From Desmodesmus armatus (taxonomy: Eukaryota; Chlorophyta; Chlorophyceae; Sphaeropleales; Scenedesmaceae): a stretch of DNA of 64,000 bases. The position numbers were made by a program, and so were the translations under genes. The stretch is taken from positions 434,001 through 498,000 of the forward strand of contig VIIQ02000020.1 of NCBI GenBank assembly GCA_007449985.2, given 5' to 3'. Of this stretch, positions 23,201-36,328 are shown piece after piece. The notes below the pieces were generated by a model. That model did not search any database, was not told the origin of the DNA, and saw only the letters and a program-made list of their open reading frames with translations. Every line of letters begins with the position of its first letter. Within the stretch, counting starts at the first letter, position 1.

Positions 23201-26015
23201 ATGTAATGGGGAGCAGCTGGGCCTGCTGCACCGTGCAGTGCGGTCCGGCGAGGTTGCCGCCATCACCGAGGTCCTGGGATGGGCTGTTCAGCACCAGACG
23301 CCCCTGGCCTGGGACGCCAAGGGCCCTCACGGCCTGACCCCTCTGCACCTGCTGGCGTTGACGGGCTGCAAGAGCATGCTGCCCCGCCAGCCCGGCACAG
23401 CGCTGCAGCCCAGCCTGGCAGCAATGGTCCTGCAGACGAGCCCAGGTGTGCTGGCTTGTGCATTGCTCGCACGTACCATGTGGTGTCCTTGCATGCATGC
23501 ATGCATGCATGCGACCCAAGCCAGATGTACCCAGCGGTTGCAATTGGCCTCGCATCGGCTGTTGTGTGTTAGCAGCATGCCAGACAGGGACGCCGTCGGC
23601 TGGTTTTGTCTGGTGCTGGCTGGGTTTCTGTGATGCTGGCGTGCTGCATGCGGTCCTTCTGGCGCTGGTGCTGATGCTTGTGCTGATGTGTTGCATGCTG
23701 ATGCTGTTTCCTGCTGCTGCTGCTGCTGCGCAGGACTGTGCACGCTCTGGTTCAACACCTACGACGATGCCGGCATGACCCCAGCGTGGTATGCCAGCAG
23801 GTCAGGCGGCGACAGCATCAATCAGCTGGCCAGTGGATGCATCATGCTGCGCGGCAGCACGCCAAGCTCAAGCACCAGCGCAGTCCCCATCCCGCGCCCA
23901 AGCAGCAGGGCCAGCACGGCACGGCCTGTGCCTAACGCACCAAATGGCAGCGCAGCTGCTGCGTCTGCAGCAGGAACTCCCAGCAGCCCAGCGCAGCTGG
24001 CCACAGCAGCAGCGGCTACCGGACATCAGTTTGCGGACGACAGCGCACACAACAGGACAGTGTCTACAGAGCTTCCTGAGCCTATGGCAATGCAGCCTGC
24101 TCTGCTGCTGCAGGCAGCAAGCGATCTGCCGTCAGGGCCGTGTGCTGATGCCCAGGCTGCACCGCAGCAGGGTGCTGCAGCTGCTGTCGGTGCGCAGAGC
24201 CTGCAAGACGCTGAGGCGTGTGAAGTGCTTCAAGGCAGCAGCGCGGAGCCTGAGCAGCAGCAGCAGCAGGGCCAGGACAGGCTGGGCGCTTTGGTTGTGC
24301 CTGTAGCAAGCAGCAGCAGCACTGAAGGCAGCCATGCTTTCGCTGACGGCTCTGCCGTGGGGGCAGCAGGCGCAGTCCTGCTGACCATGGATGTTGTCGC
24401 CAGCAGCGGTGGCTGCCAGGCCCCTGCTGAACGTGCTGCCGTGGTGGCTGCAGGCACAGCCTTGCAGGCTGCTGAAGGTTCCGTTGCAACACCTGCAGCA
24501 CCCGTGGATGTTGCCAGCAGCAGCATGGGCAACCAGCCCCCTGCTGGACGTGCTGCCGTGGTGGCCGCAGGCACAGGTCACGTCGCAGCTATGTCTGCCC
24601 CTGAATACCTTGACCATGGCAGCAGCAGCCACCGCAGCCTCAGCAGCAGCCTCAGCAGCAGCTGCTGCTGCAGCAGCCGCAGTGCATGGGCAGCTGCGGC
24701 TGAGGAGTTCCCGCCGCAAGCAAGGCGGCCAGCTGACCTTCAGCCCTCTCCTGCAGTCGTGGCCTTGGCAGGCCTCATGTCTGCCTGCCAGCAGGCCTTG
24801 CAGGCGCACCCAAAGCCCTGGCAGCATCTGCAGCGGGCGCTCGTTTGGATGCGGGGACTGTGGGTGTTCCTGCTGCTGCAGGGAGTCGTGCACGGGTCCC
24901 TTGGCCTCATGCTGTTTGCTCTGGCTGCTGGCACAGTGACTTCGCTGCTGCTGCGGCTGCTGCCTGTCATTTCCCAACCGCTGGTCAGCTCCGGTCTCAC
25001 AGACGCTGTCGAGCTGCAGTTGCAGCTGGGGGTGCTGCTGCGGCATGTGTGCACGGCCCTGCCCCTGCCTCACAATCCGTGGTTGCTCACGTTTGACAAC
25101 CCTGGAATGGAGAAGCACTACCAACAGGTGGGTGGTTGCTGTGCTTGCATGCAGCCCGGATGGCATGTCTTTGCGTACTTGCGTGTCCTGATTATGCAAA
25201 CTGTGATCATGACGGTTTCGTCTGAGCAGCCTATCACGCGGCTTGGTCTGCAAATTAATCGGCACCGCACGCAGGCATTTATGTTGTGACATCGCACCCT
25301 CCTTTTGATTTCCCTCTGCCTCTTACGACCCGTGGCACTTTTGCCGCCCTGTCCCGTGCAGATTCTGGCAGAGGCACGCCAGCCAGTGGACGCCATCATT
25401 TCAGTCACGATCAAGGGGCTGATCTCCTTCCAGCCGCTGCTGCACAACCTGTGCGGTCAGTTCCTGCCCCTGCGTCTGCTAGGGCTGTCTACCCGGCAGT
25501 GGAAGATGCCGACAACGCAGCTGCTCGCAGCAGCAGCTGCTGCCGGCCTGCCCCTTATGGTTGCCCTCACCAATCCCCGCAGCGCGCACAGCATGCGTGA
25601 CAGCGTGCTCTCCTTGACGCAGGCATCGCTGCTCGTGATGCTGCGCAAGCCGCTCCTGGCTGCGGCGACCTCCACAGCAGCAGCTGGTGCGGCTGTGGTT
25701 GCCGGTGCAGGCACGCCCTGCGCCGGGCACTTGTTCCACGGCAGCGTTGCCGCCCTGCTGCTGCTCCTGTTTCGGCAGCGGCTGTGCTGGGCCTCCTGGC
25801 AGGCCGTGGGTGGTGCTGTGCTGGGGTTGGTGTTGCTGAGTTGGGACATTGCAGCTTCACCGCTGCCTGCATGGCAGTCCTGTCTGTGGAGTCTCCTGCA
25901 TGTGCTGCTGCCTGTGCTGGTGCTGCCGTTGCTCTACCTGCGCGAGAAGGTGGACAGGCAGATAGCAGTGGCATCGCTGTTGGAGCAGAAGCAGCTGAAG
26001 CTGAAGGAGTGCTAG
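17253..26015 (+). CDS. SBP-domain transcription factor with ankyrin and C-terminal membrane segments
   Basis: SBP (SQUAMOSA-promoter-binding) proteins bind GTAC-core DNA. Exons: 17253-17522, 17866-18035, 18342 to 22837, 23066-23445, 23734-25127, 25362-26015. The SBP domain spans the first three: MCK|VQGC, FLVCEEH, SRFCQQCGKFE, NTKR|SC, then RARLQEHNKRRRK, which doubles as a nuclear signal. A 1.4-kb-codon low-complexity middle (Gln, Ala, Ser) follows. The 23066-23900 part has LLHRAVRSGEVAAI, GLTPLHLLAL and AGMTPAWYASRSGG, which matches the ankyrin part of long plant SBPs (SPL1/SPL7 type) and CRR1-like algal factors. Hydrophobic stretches near 24850-24980 and 25730-25950 look like membrane spans. 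The second zinc site has Glu where plants have His. The frame changes from 1 to 0 between 18507 and 18751 without a clear intron. Start chosen as the furthest in-frame ATG; 17406 is an alternative. Confidence 0.82.
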
Positions 26016-28636
26016 GTTGTTGGTATGGTGTGAGCACAGGAGCATGCAGGGGTTGGACGGAGCGGCTTTTGGTGCTTGGCGTAAGCAACGTATGCGGGGA
26101 TGGCAGTCAGGGTGGAGGAGGGGTGTGTGCACTGTACAGTTGTGTGCTAGCATGTGCTTGGTTCCAACAGCAGTGATGGTGCTGTTGAGTTGAGAAAGCA
26201 GTAGTACTGTTTGTTGGTGAAACATGAATAATATTGGCTGCACAGCATCTCACGCTGGCTGATGATGTGTGCATTTTGGTGGTGTTCGCTTGTTGCCCTC
26301 AGCAAGGCACCTTGCCGTGTTGTTCGTGATGTTGGGTTGCACATTGCCTGCGATGGCTTGTTACGGGGGCTAATATGTTGGACCCAGTGGGTTGGTGTGA
26401 GCCATGAGTTGGTTGGAGGGAAACCATCATTTTTGCGCTGATCTGAAAGGCGCTGTTGCAAACAGCGGTGCTGGTACAATTACTTAGCCCTGCACCGATG
26501 TGACGCGATGTGAGTGCATCACTAGCTTGTGGTGCGCTTGCTGAGCACATGGTCAAATACATATGTGGTGTCACCAGTGTCACCAGTGCTTCAACAGTGC
26601 TGCTGAGCTTCATGGCATGGAGTATCGTCCCACAGGTTTGGTGATTCTGCATGTGCGTGGGTGAGCAATGTTTTTGGGACACGTCAGAGTGGGAGTCAAG
26701 CCATTGGAGGCGCCCTGCCAGGAAAACCTGCCCCCCCCCCTGTGCCTGTGGCTGTCACTGGAGGTGCCACTGTACTTCTTGCCAGCTCTTCTAATCACTG
26801 CACTGAAGGTTGGCTTATGGTTGTTCACAACAGCACAATACCAAGGGGGCTGTGTTGTCATGCTGCGCCATGGATGGAGATTCGTGGGCTGAGCTGTGCA
26901 CTTTGACCATCACACCGCCGGTTTGGTTTGTTTCTTCAGGGCAATGGGCTGTTGTTGGGTGTAAAATTGTGCTGTGTGTCTGTCTCCAGGGTGTATGTGT
27001 CTCCAGGGTCAGTGTGGTTTCCTCCCCAAGGTGTAACTGCCCTGGACTGGCCCGAACTTGCGGTGGGCAGTTGCATGGAACAGCATGTTGACTGTCACAC
27101 TGTGTCATGCGGTGGGTGTCGCTGCATGTTGCATGCCCTTGTCGCATGGTGTTGCGGTCAAACCAAGTTCACCAGTGCCGCTGCTGTTGGCGCTGGCAGT
27201 CTGAGCCAGGCCACCGGAGTGGCTTTGCATGGTGAGCAACATGTGTGCAAGGGCGGCTCGTCATTTTGATGACCAGCATGCAAAGATAAGACATCATCTC
27301 GCCCATCCGTGTGCTGTACAGGCCCTTTGTCCTGATGCCAGCATGCGCATGTGGCAACACCTCGTCAACTATGTGTGGCAAAGATGCTTGTCGTGCTGGT
27401 GGCATGCATGCTTGGGATAAATATGTGCCCTTCTTCCCTACTTTCAGTAGTGGACATTGAGCATGTGCTTGGTGATGACGCATTTTGCAGCCAAAGGCCT
27501 TCGCCTTGGTTGCTGAAAGGTTGTTTGCGCGCACTGTGTGGGGCCGCTACTTTGTGCATGTTTTGGTGTGGCAGAAGGGGTTGCGTGGCAGAAGGATTGC
27601 CAGGGTGGCGATGATTGGGTGACTGCTAGTGTCTAGCCACCAATGCATGCCGCCACACTTTGTGGCTTTTTCTGGCGGCTCCAAGCTGATGCTGCGCCAT
27701 CACTAGATTTGCGTCTTTTCTGTTGTCTGCTCCTCAACGTGGCAGCAACTGCAATGCAGGATTCTGCATCCCTTCCTGCCATGCAGTTGTCTCTCTGCCG
27801 CGGCCCCTGACACAGTGATAACCATGGCATGGTTGTCTGTGACAGCAGGGGTTGGATGCTGTTCAAACAGATTGGTTCTCTTGGTGTTGACACCATGCAT
27901 GGCAAGGACGGCAGGGGGTGAACCACCAGCCGGCAATGTGCGTATCTGCCCATCTGAGCTTACCTGTTTTGCAAGGTCATGGGCTTCCATGAATTGGCTT
28001 CATGTCGTTTCGTACTACACAAATGCAGAGGTTCATTCTGCAGGGTATAAGATGCAACATAGCTTCCCAATGGAAACACTTTTCCATGATGGTATGGCCA
28101 CGTCTTTGATGGTGTGGCCACAGGTACATGTACAACTCAGTTGTGTGCTTGTGGTGCTGCACCACGTGACGTCGCCGGCGTTGGAAGGCCTGCACTGATG
28201 GGTGGTGTGGGGTGTAGGAGGCACAACAAGATTCTGCTGCTGTTGTGGCTGAATGTGTTGCTGTTTGGTGTCAGGGTGTAGATCTGTATCTTGTGAATTG
28301 CTGCCTCTACAGGTCGATCTCTGCCAACTACAGGATTGAAGATGGTGTCAGCGAGCCTTACAGCTGCGGTGTCTGGAAACCATGGCTTCCCTTTCAACGT
28401 GGCTGTCTAACTCAGAACAGCAGTATTGTGCAGCTGTTGGGGCAGGTTTGAGCCCCAGTGCGATCAACATATTTGAACCCAGGGTTGAGCCTGCGGCAAC
28501 TTGGCTCGCCAGGGGCTGGTCTCAATGCCTACACACAGCAATCTGCGGCGAAAGCACCAGGGCCAGAGAACAGCAAGGCCTGTACATGTTTCTCTTTTGG
28601 TTGGACAAGACCAGTTTAGAATTGCACGTGCAAAGG

Positions 28637-28960
28637 TGGTCCAGTGGCGGTCATCTGTCTGGTCCAGCATGGCGCTCAAAGGCTGCTTTTTGAGGGGTTT
28701 TACCAGGGGGTAAACGGCTGTGTGTTCAGCTCAGGGCCTCAAGCTGCTCCAGCATTGGTTCAGCACGACTTCTCTTGCTGCCCATGCTGTGTGCTGCCTC
28801 CGGTGTTTGGTTGATCCGGTGGTGGTCATCTGTGTGGTCCAGCATGGGCCACAATGGCTGTGTGGACACCTCAGGGCCTGCAGCTGCGCATGCACTGGTT
28901 CAGCACGGGTTACTCTTGCTGCGCATGCTGTGTGCTGCTCCCAATGTTCAGTTGTTGCCA
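28637..28960 (+). repeat. Imperfect direct duplication, about 150-170 bp
   Basis: The block starting GGTCCAGTGGCGGTCATCTG near 28637 recurs near 28812, and its second half (CTCAGGGCCTC..., GGTTCAGCACG..., GCATGCTGTGTGCTGC) at about 28730-28800 recurs at 28870-28945. Copies differ by scattered substitutions and an indel near 28690. Confidence 0.7.
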
Positions 28961-29004
28961 ACAGATGTTGAGGCGGTCCAGCAGTGTAGGTTGTCTTTTG
29001 GATT

Positions 29005-29316
29005 GTGGTATACTGCCAGTACAGCAGTGGTATACTGCCAGTACAGCAGTGGTATACTGCCAGTACAGCAGTGGTATACTGCCAGTACAGCAGTGGTATA
29101 CTGCCAGTACAGCAGTGGTATACTTCCAGTACAGCAGTGGTATACTGCCAGTACAGCAGTGGTATACTGCCAGTACAGAAGTGGTATACTGCCGGTACAG
29201 CAGTGGTATACTGCCGGTACAGCAGTGGTATACTGCCAGTACAGCAGTGGTATACTGCCAGTACAGAAGTGGTATACTGCCGGTACAGCAGTGGTATACT
29301 GCCAGTACAGCGGTGC
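29005..29316 (+). repeat. 22-bp minisatellite, about 14 copies
   Basis: The unit is GTATACTGCCAGTACAGCAG plus TG. Variants change GCCAG to GCCGG, GCAG to GAAG, or GCC to TCC. Since 22 is not a multiple of three and the unit has no stop triplet on either strand, all six frames stay open through the array. The long frames here are therefore not evidence of coding. Confidence 0.92.
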
Positions 29317-31840
29317 TGGAGCCTCCGGCATGTGGGGTGATGGGGCTGGGGCTTTGCCCCTTCAGAGGTTTGGCCTGCCAGTGGCTTGGCACAGCTACTG
29401 GTGAGGCGGGTCCCTAGCTGCTTGTTCACTTGCTGTCGTATGCTTGTTGCCGGGCTGCTTGTTCACTTGCTGTCGTACTGCAACTGCAGCAGCTGGTCCT
29501 GCCTGCGTGTCGGTGTTGCCGCTTGAACTATGCTGTGCAGGCGAGGTGGTTGCAAGGCTTGCAACCATGCATGTGTTGAGATGCTGGGTTGGTACGGTCG
29601 TATCAGACGTCCAACTGTGGCGGCAGCAGGTTGCGGAGTTATGATGTATGTTTTCGGTTTGAGCCAGTCATGCTGCAGAGGATGGTGGGTGCTTTCGCTT
29701 GCGTGACCTGTGGCCGTCATATTGCGCATGCTGGTTGTTAGCCTCACGTGGTATACGTATTTCCAGCATTTGAGCTGGGGCAGGCAAGTCTCGTCACACA
29801 ACAAAGGGCTGCTGCTGCTTACGTGAGCAACACCAGCAGGGCCCAGAACCGCCGCCCTGTGCCTGACCCCCATGTTCAAGGCTGCCTGTATGGTTGAGCT
29901 ATGCCCCAGCAATTGGTCATGATGCATGGTACATGCAGGAGCTTGTTGCACTGGGGCTGCTTGCATCCTTTTTGAGAATATTTGTGTCGTCTGTTGCCCG
30001 AGACGGTTGGGTTAGCTGTGCCTGACAGGATCGTGTGCCATCGTCGCGGTCATTGGAGTACTTGCAGATCACAGGCTCTGCAGGCTGTGTTTCTTGATCC
30101 AGTGGTGCCACAGCAATGCCATAGCATGCAGGGAACCGTTATGAGCCTGTCGCTGCTGTCTGCCAGCGCTTGAGCCTTGCCTATGGACTAGGGATCCCTT
30201 CGGAGTGTTTCACAGCAGCCGCATGCTCAAGATGCTGCACAAGGCACACCTGCACACGCAGCCCCAGGCAGCTGCCAACCCCCAAGCTTACACCTTTCAT
30301 GGGTGCACGGGTTGATTCATCAAGCACGGAACCCCATGCACCTGTGCAACCTGTGTGTGCTTTCGGTCATGCATTTGTTGAGTCACATGGACAGCCATGT
30401 GCTACCTGTGAGCGAGGTTGCCAGGCAAGGTGCAGGAGAGCATGTGTTGATGAAAGGGTCTTTGGCACAAGCCTGCTGACCACAGCAGTAACAGCTGCTC
30501 AGCACTGCACTGCGTTGCGCTGCGTCGTATGCATGGCTAGGGTGCGGTTGGGCGGCTGTGCTATGGAATAGTACTGCAGGCATTGTCATAATGTTGGCGC
30601 AATGGTCGACTGGTGTTTGACTGCTTGTCAGGCGTTGATATAGCTGGGGGTGTTGCATGTGAACAGAGACGGCTGCCAAATCTGCATCCAGGCGCTTGGA
30701 CATGGCAAGATAATGCAGTCAAGAATATGTTGCCGTCGGTGGTACGTGTGAGACTTCATGCTTTTTGATTGCATGAGGACGGGCTTGTTGAGCACTGTGT
30801 GTGGCTGGCGGACGGCTTGCATATCGTACACGCTGCTCTTTTTGTGAGGCTCAACACATGTGTGGGCCAGTTGAGTGCTGGTGACCTGCTCTTCAACTTT
30901 TTTGTTGGACTTGCATGTGCCTTGTGGGACTGCGCTGATGTCATTGTGACCGTTCTTCGATACACCTCTGATGCAACTTGCAGCCTTGTCTGTGACACGC
31001 ACGCCTTCTCTGTGAAGCACAAAGCAATGTGCACAACTGTGGTGACAACGAAGCTTTTGACCGCTACAGCACTCCCCGCACCCCCCCAGCCTGGCAGGCC
31101 TGCTTACCCCAGGGCTTGCTGCTGCTGCTGCCAAGCCAACATGAACCACCACAGTGCAGTTGGGCGTATTGCAACTTGTGAGCTAGTCCATACTAGTGTG
31201 ACAAAGCATTTTGAGAGGTTGACGCCCAGACGAACACTCTTTGACTGCAACTGACTCAGCAACAGCAGTTTGCAGCAGGTTGGCCTGATTCTAGGCAACA
31301 TGAAGCGGGTTGCAGAGTGCGGTAAACTTGAACGTTTCTGTTGATGCTTTACAAACATGCCTGAGTGTTGGTCCGGCCGCTCCCGTGCATGCGAACTAAA
31401 CCAGAATCTGAACGGACGACCCGCCAGAATTTGAACGGTAACAAGACCGGCCAGCTGACCATATTGGCTGACCCCTTACCAAATATGCCGCCAGTTTCAA
31501 GCGCCCTCGCTCGTTTTCATGCTGCCGGCCATCTTCAGCTCGAAATTCTTCCTGCAGCAGTGCCAACAGGCACGGATGTTTTCTGAAGTGGATAAGAGCA
31601 ACAAAAACAGGTGTGGTGTAGAAGTGCTGTGCTGGCTACGTGGGTGCCCCTCGGTACACTGACAGCCATTTTTTCCCACCATCAACCTACGGTGCTGTGG
31701 CCTCAGGCAACCTGTGACAGGCTGCCTCTGTGCCCATACACACTGTATGTTCCTAGACATTTCAACACCTTCCCTGTGCAAGGAAGTGCTGTACCTGTTC
31801 GCTGCAGGTGACTGGTTTGAATAGGGAACCAAGGGCTAGC

Positions 31841-34791
31841 ATGCAGGCAGCATGGAGACCAGGAGGCGCGCGTATCGCAGTCCTTCTGCTCTTGGGTGTG
31901 ATGCTGCTGGTGGGTCAGTCAGCATGGGCAGCAGGCTGCCGTCCCCCAAGGAGCCTAGGCTCCTGGCGCCTGACACAGGACGATCACATCTCAGCATCAC
32001 CAAGCACAGAGTCCTCATCTGATGCACCTTCAGGCAACAAAGCAGCACCAGCAGCAGCAGCAAAGGCAGCAGAAGCAGCCCTTCTTCCAGCTGCAGAGTT
32101 GGCAAAGCAGGCAGCAGCAGAGGCGGCCGCACGTGCTGCGCAAGATGCTGCAGCTGTGCAGGAGCCAGATGGGGAGCCAGACGTTGGCATCACGGTCGAT
32201 GGTTGGGATGATGCAAGGGGAACACCTGAAGAGGCAGGGCACCAGCCAGCAGCAACACAAGCAGCACCACAGCAGTCACCTGCTGCTGCAAGTAAACCGG
32301 CTGCTGAAAGCAAACCGGCTGCTGAAAATAAACCGGCTGATTCAGCACCAGCACAACCACCATCAGCAGCCGCACACAGTCCGCCTGCACAGAGTCCGCC
32401 TGCGCAGAGTCCGCCTGCACACAGTCCGCCTGCACACAGTCCGCCTGCGCAGAGTCCCCCTGCACAGAGTCCCCCTGCACAGAGTCCCCCTACACAGAGT
32501 CCCCCTGCGCAGAGTCCGCCTGCGCAGAGTCCGCCTGCACACAGTCCGCCTGCGCCGAGTCCGCCTGCACCGAGTCCGCCTGCACCGAGTCCGCCTGCAG
32601 AAGCATCGCCCCTGCAAGGCATGCCTTACAATATGCAGGAGCTGCCAGATGCTGATGCCTTGTTCAAGGCGCATACTCAGTGGCAGCAGAAGGTCCTGCA
32701 GGAAAAGAAGAAAGGGGTGCCGGCTGTCAGAGTCAACACTGGTGAAGGTGAGCGACTGTGCTGGGGGTGCTGCCAACAGGGGGCCATACACCAGCACTGT
32801 CATGCCCATGGTATGCCAACCATTGCTGCTTGACTGCAGCAGCTGACCCCACCCGCAGTTAGATCCCTTCCAACAGGCAAGGCAAGGCGGAAGCTCCCTG
32901 CTGGAACGCTCTCCTCCCTGTCACATGGAACATGTGGCATAACCGTCATGTTGTTGGTCACATCCGATGCATGAGATCAGGCAGGGACACCTGCTGCTCA
33001 GCACAAGTTGTGTTTTGGTGCCCTGCAGGACACGGCCTGGGCAACCGCATGCCGGGCATCGGCACTGGCTACGTGCTGGCTGTGCTGACCGGCAGGCTCT
33101 TCTTCCTGGACTCCACAGTGCATGAACACCTGGAGTTTTCGTTGCCCTGCGTGTGGGAGGTACGGGGATCACACGATGTGCCGGGTTACCAACAGCGCTG
33201 TTGCCGCAACAACTGGCTGGCAGCCGCCCTGCCAGCACTGTGGCAATCAGGGCAGGCCGCCGGCACTGAGTGCACTTGCTCACTAGGAGTCGTCACTAGG
33301 AGGCGTTCTACCCGTGTGTGTTCCAACCACCTGGCACACTGGGCAGACCTATTGTTGCTGTCATACCCTAGCACACCGCCGGCATGTCCGGCATTGCCTA
33401 TGCAAGTGATCTGTGGCGGTTCAACCGCCAGGGCCTTGACCGCAACGTAATGCTCGGTCTGGCTGGTGAGCATGGCATGTTTGTTCGCATAGCATCTATC
33501 CGTTTGTGCTGCTGTTGTCCTGCTCTGGCTGTTGCAGGACTGTGAATCCCTCTATGAGGGCGTGGACTCATGCCGGCTTGGGCACTTCACCAAGTTTGTC
33601 AACCCCGACCTGAAGTTCTGTGGGCCCCCAGGCGACGGCCAGGATAAGACAGCAGCACTCCTGGTGCAAGATTGTCAGGTGTGTGCTGCTGTGTGCCTGT
33701 ACCTATGTCTGTGCATTTGCAAAATGACACAGCCGGTCTGGGTGCAGGCGCTGCTGCTGATGATCAGGCAAGACGGCATGCGTTCCACCCTCAGTCAGGC
33801 ACCCAGCAACATTCACATGGCTGTTGTTGTTTTTGAGGACTGAGCATCATGCTTTCTGGCAGACGCCTATTTTGGACGTTGTTGGCAGCATGTGGTGCAT
33901 GGTCAGCCTTCCCACTGCAGCAATGCAGGCCAGCTGACATTCAGCTGCAGTGCTCTGCCTCAGTGTTCGTCCATGCCGACCCATTAGCAATTTGCATCCT
34001 TGCTGCCCGCTGCGCTTGTTCCTCTGCAGTTCGACTACATGGTGCCGATGTTCCAGATCAACCCCACCCTCAAGCCCTTGTTCGACAAGTTCTTCCCCGA
34101 CAGCGAGGTCTACACGAGAGTTGCTCGGTACTTGTTCAAGCCCAAGCCCGTCCGGCAAGAGGCAATGAAGCCCTACAAGGATCTCAGTAAAAATTGCCTG
34201 GTAGGCATGCACCTACGGACGCGCAAGATCGGCACAGCTGCCCCGCCGGAGCAGTTCGCGGCCATCGCACGTGCAGTCGCGGTCGCTCGGCCGGGCAACA
34301 TGTTTGTTGCTGCCGACGCGGACGTTTTCAAGCAGGTGCAGGACAATCTTCCAGGACGCGAGGTATGGTGGAGCCAAAAGGCGGCAGCGGAACTGCAAGC
34401 TGGAAACAAAACGCACGCGGGCAACCCTGGCACCGAGCTGAGTGCGATGATGGATCTGTGGCTGCTGTCGAAGTGCAAGAATGTCATTCTGACGCCTGCA
34501 TCCTCCATCGGGGGTCTTGCAGCAGCGATCGGGGGCATCCTCCCCGTCTTTGCCAACCCCGGCCCACATACTGATCCGTTCACCAACCCTTGGCATTGGA
34601 AGGCGCTGTCGTCGGAGCCATGCTTTGTAAGGGCTTCCAATGTGCACAATCAAAACACGGAGCTAGCGCAGCGGTTCAAGAAGGAGCACCCGTTGTTTGT
34701 GTACTACAATCAGTGCCACTTTGCTGCCAATGCAGTAGGTTTGACTGCTGCTACGTGGGAGTGCACCACGAAAAAATGCAGAGAGTATTAG
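31841..34791 (+). CDS. Golgi fucosyltransferase-like enzyme (GT37-type) with Ser-Pro-Pro stalk
   Basis: Four exons, 31841-32747, 33029-33159, 33538-33678 and 34030-34791, join in phase to give 646 residues. The start is the first ATG. A hydrophobic segment (VLLLLGVMLLVGQSAWA, residues about 12-28) suggests a signal anchor, so a type II Golgi membrane protein. An Ala/Glu-rich linker and about 18 SPPA-type repeats form a stalk of the kind that becomes hydroxyproline-O-glycosylated. The catalytic part has GHGLGNRMPGIGTGYVLAVL, comparable to the GIGNRM region of plant xyloglucan-type fucosyltransferases, then VGMHLRTRK, a basic-residue motif typical of GDP-sugar binding, and LSKCKNVILTPASSIGG near the end. 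Donor probably GDP-fucose; acceptor unknown, perhaps cell-wall glycoprotein. Another inverting GDP-sugar transferase family is possible. Confidence 0.75.
32370..32620 (+). repeat. SPPA-coding 15-bp tandem repeat
   Basis: A 15-bp unit of the form CAGAGTCCGCCTGCA repeats with CAC/CAG/CCG variants and encodes Ser-Pro-Pro-Ala-Gln/His/Pro. It lies between the membrane anchor and the catalytic domain of the glycosyltransferase and keeps frame throughout. Confidence 0.88.
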
Positions 34792-36293
34792 CGTTGACTC
34801 TGTTGTGATCTCTTACTGTGATGATACATCCAAAAGAAAAGGTTGTCCCGGTCCTGCCAGCATGCGGCGTCTGTGTTTCATTTGTTTAGGGCATCATGAA
34901 GTGTTCTGGGTTTTGTTCACTGTGTGATCGTCTAGGCTAGGCTAGCAGGGCATTCAACCATCTACTTACTGATCGGTGCGTTGTCATCAATATCAGCCAA
35001 TCTAAACTGCTTTCAGGCTGCAAGTGCCTGTGCTGATGGCACCACCGCAATGGTGCGGCACCATAGTCCTGTGATTTGTGTCATGAGCCTCCCAAGGCCA
35101 CTGCCAGGCACTCTCCTTCACCCACAAGTCATCGATAGGCATATCTTCACTACCTGTTCGGCAGGCTAGCTGCTTCGGACAGTGGGTGGCCGCAACTTGC
35201 GGCTGAGTTAGTGTGGTGGTTGTGTGCTGCTGTGCCTAGATAGGGCGCCTGGTGCTCATTGCCATCCTTATTCAAATTGATGCGCTTGCTGCATCGCTCT
35301 CATGCTGTTACTGCATTGAGTGTGAGCCCTTCAGTCCGTGTGTGCAGCACACCTTCAAAGGCTCAGCACAGTGTATCAGTGTTACACAAGTAATGTCCTG
35401 TCACACGTGTATCAGGCGCGCCCACCGTGCCTGCATATTAGCGGGGTGCCATGCTGATGTTATGCCACTGAGCATCCACACTGGCCCGTGACCGTCAGCT
35501 GAGCGCTTGCGCAAGCCTGCATGCAGGTAATTTTGGCAGTTTACAGTAAAGATCCAGGTGTGAAAGTGCATCGCATTGTGGCTAGCTATCATGGTGGCTT
35601 CTGTTTCAGTGATAATGATTGTGCATGGAAACCAATGGCTGTGAAAGCCCCTTGGCCCCCGTCTTGGGAAGTACTTTCCATGATATGCCTCCCATTCAGC
35701 ATTGTACCTTGTTGCTTTCAGCAACAAGCATCCTGGACCAGGCGGCACCAGTTGCCTCTTGACTCTGGGCGGACCAGCCTGGTGTGTGTTGTTTTGCCTC
35801 CTGGTGTTGCCAATCTTGTGCGGTCTATTATGCTGGGTGGCATGCCTGCGCCATTTGAGGTTGTTGTTCTCCAACAGAATAAGAACCTCGAAATTCAGGT
35901 TGATATCTGGCTGTCAGGTTGTGTGTCTTGTGCAATTGCTACTCGGAACCCCAAACCGTGGCACGGTTTCACACTTGGTGCGGACAAAAAGTGAGCCGAA
36001 AAATGAGGTTGCGGCAACCCTGCCTACAGCTGGCACCTGATCGAGACAGCAGCTGCATGAACAAGGATCAACTCAGCCGTCGCGAGTACGAAGCCACGCT
36101 GCTGCGCCGTACCAGTCACACCCCGACAGCCAAGCGGCAAGCGCCTGCGGGTGCTGTGATGGACAGGAATACTAGTGCAAGCCACACATGTGCGTGTGTA
36201 CTTATGTACATAACCGGACGGATTGAAATCGACACGCAGCCTGAACGTTGTTAACAACATGCATGCTTATGCATCTGCCTTGTATTTGTTGCA

Positions 36294-36328
<35 letters not shown>

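Larger units (their letters stand above)
26016..31840. other. 5.8-kb region without recognisable genes
   Basis: The 3' flank of the SBP gene is followed by about 5 kb with no frame that looks like a conserved protein. It contains a duplicated 150-170-bp block and a 22-bp minisatellite, listed separately. The rest appears unique non-coding DNA, possibly with an unrecognised RNA or fast-evolving gene. Confidence 0.5.

Noticed and set aside
26661..26906. Short frames around a poly-C tract in the 26-29 kb spacer
   Set aside because: No conserved motif, no splice-supported extension and no codon pattern beyond base composition.
28731..29429. Possible Tyr/Cys-rich repeat protein on either strand
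   Set aside because: All six frames of the 22-bp array are open, so openness has no meaning here.
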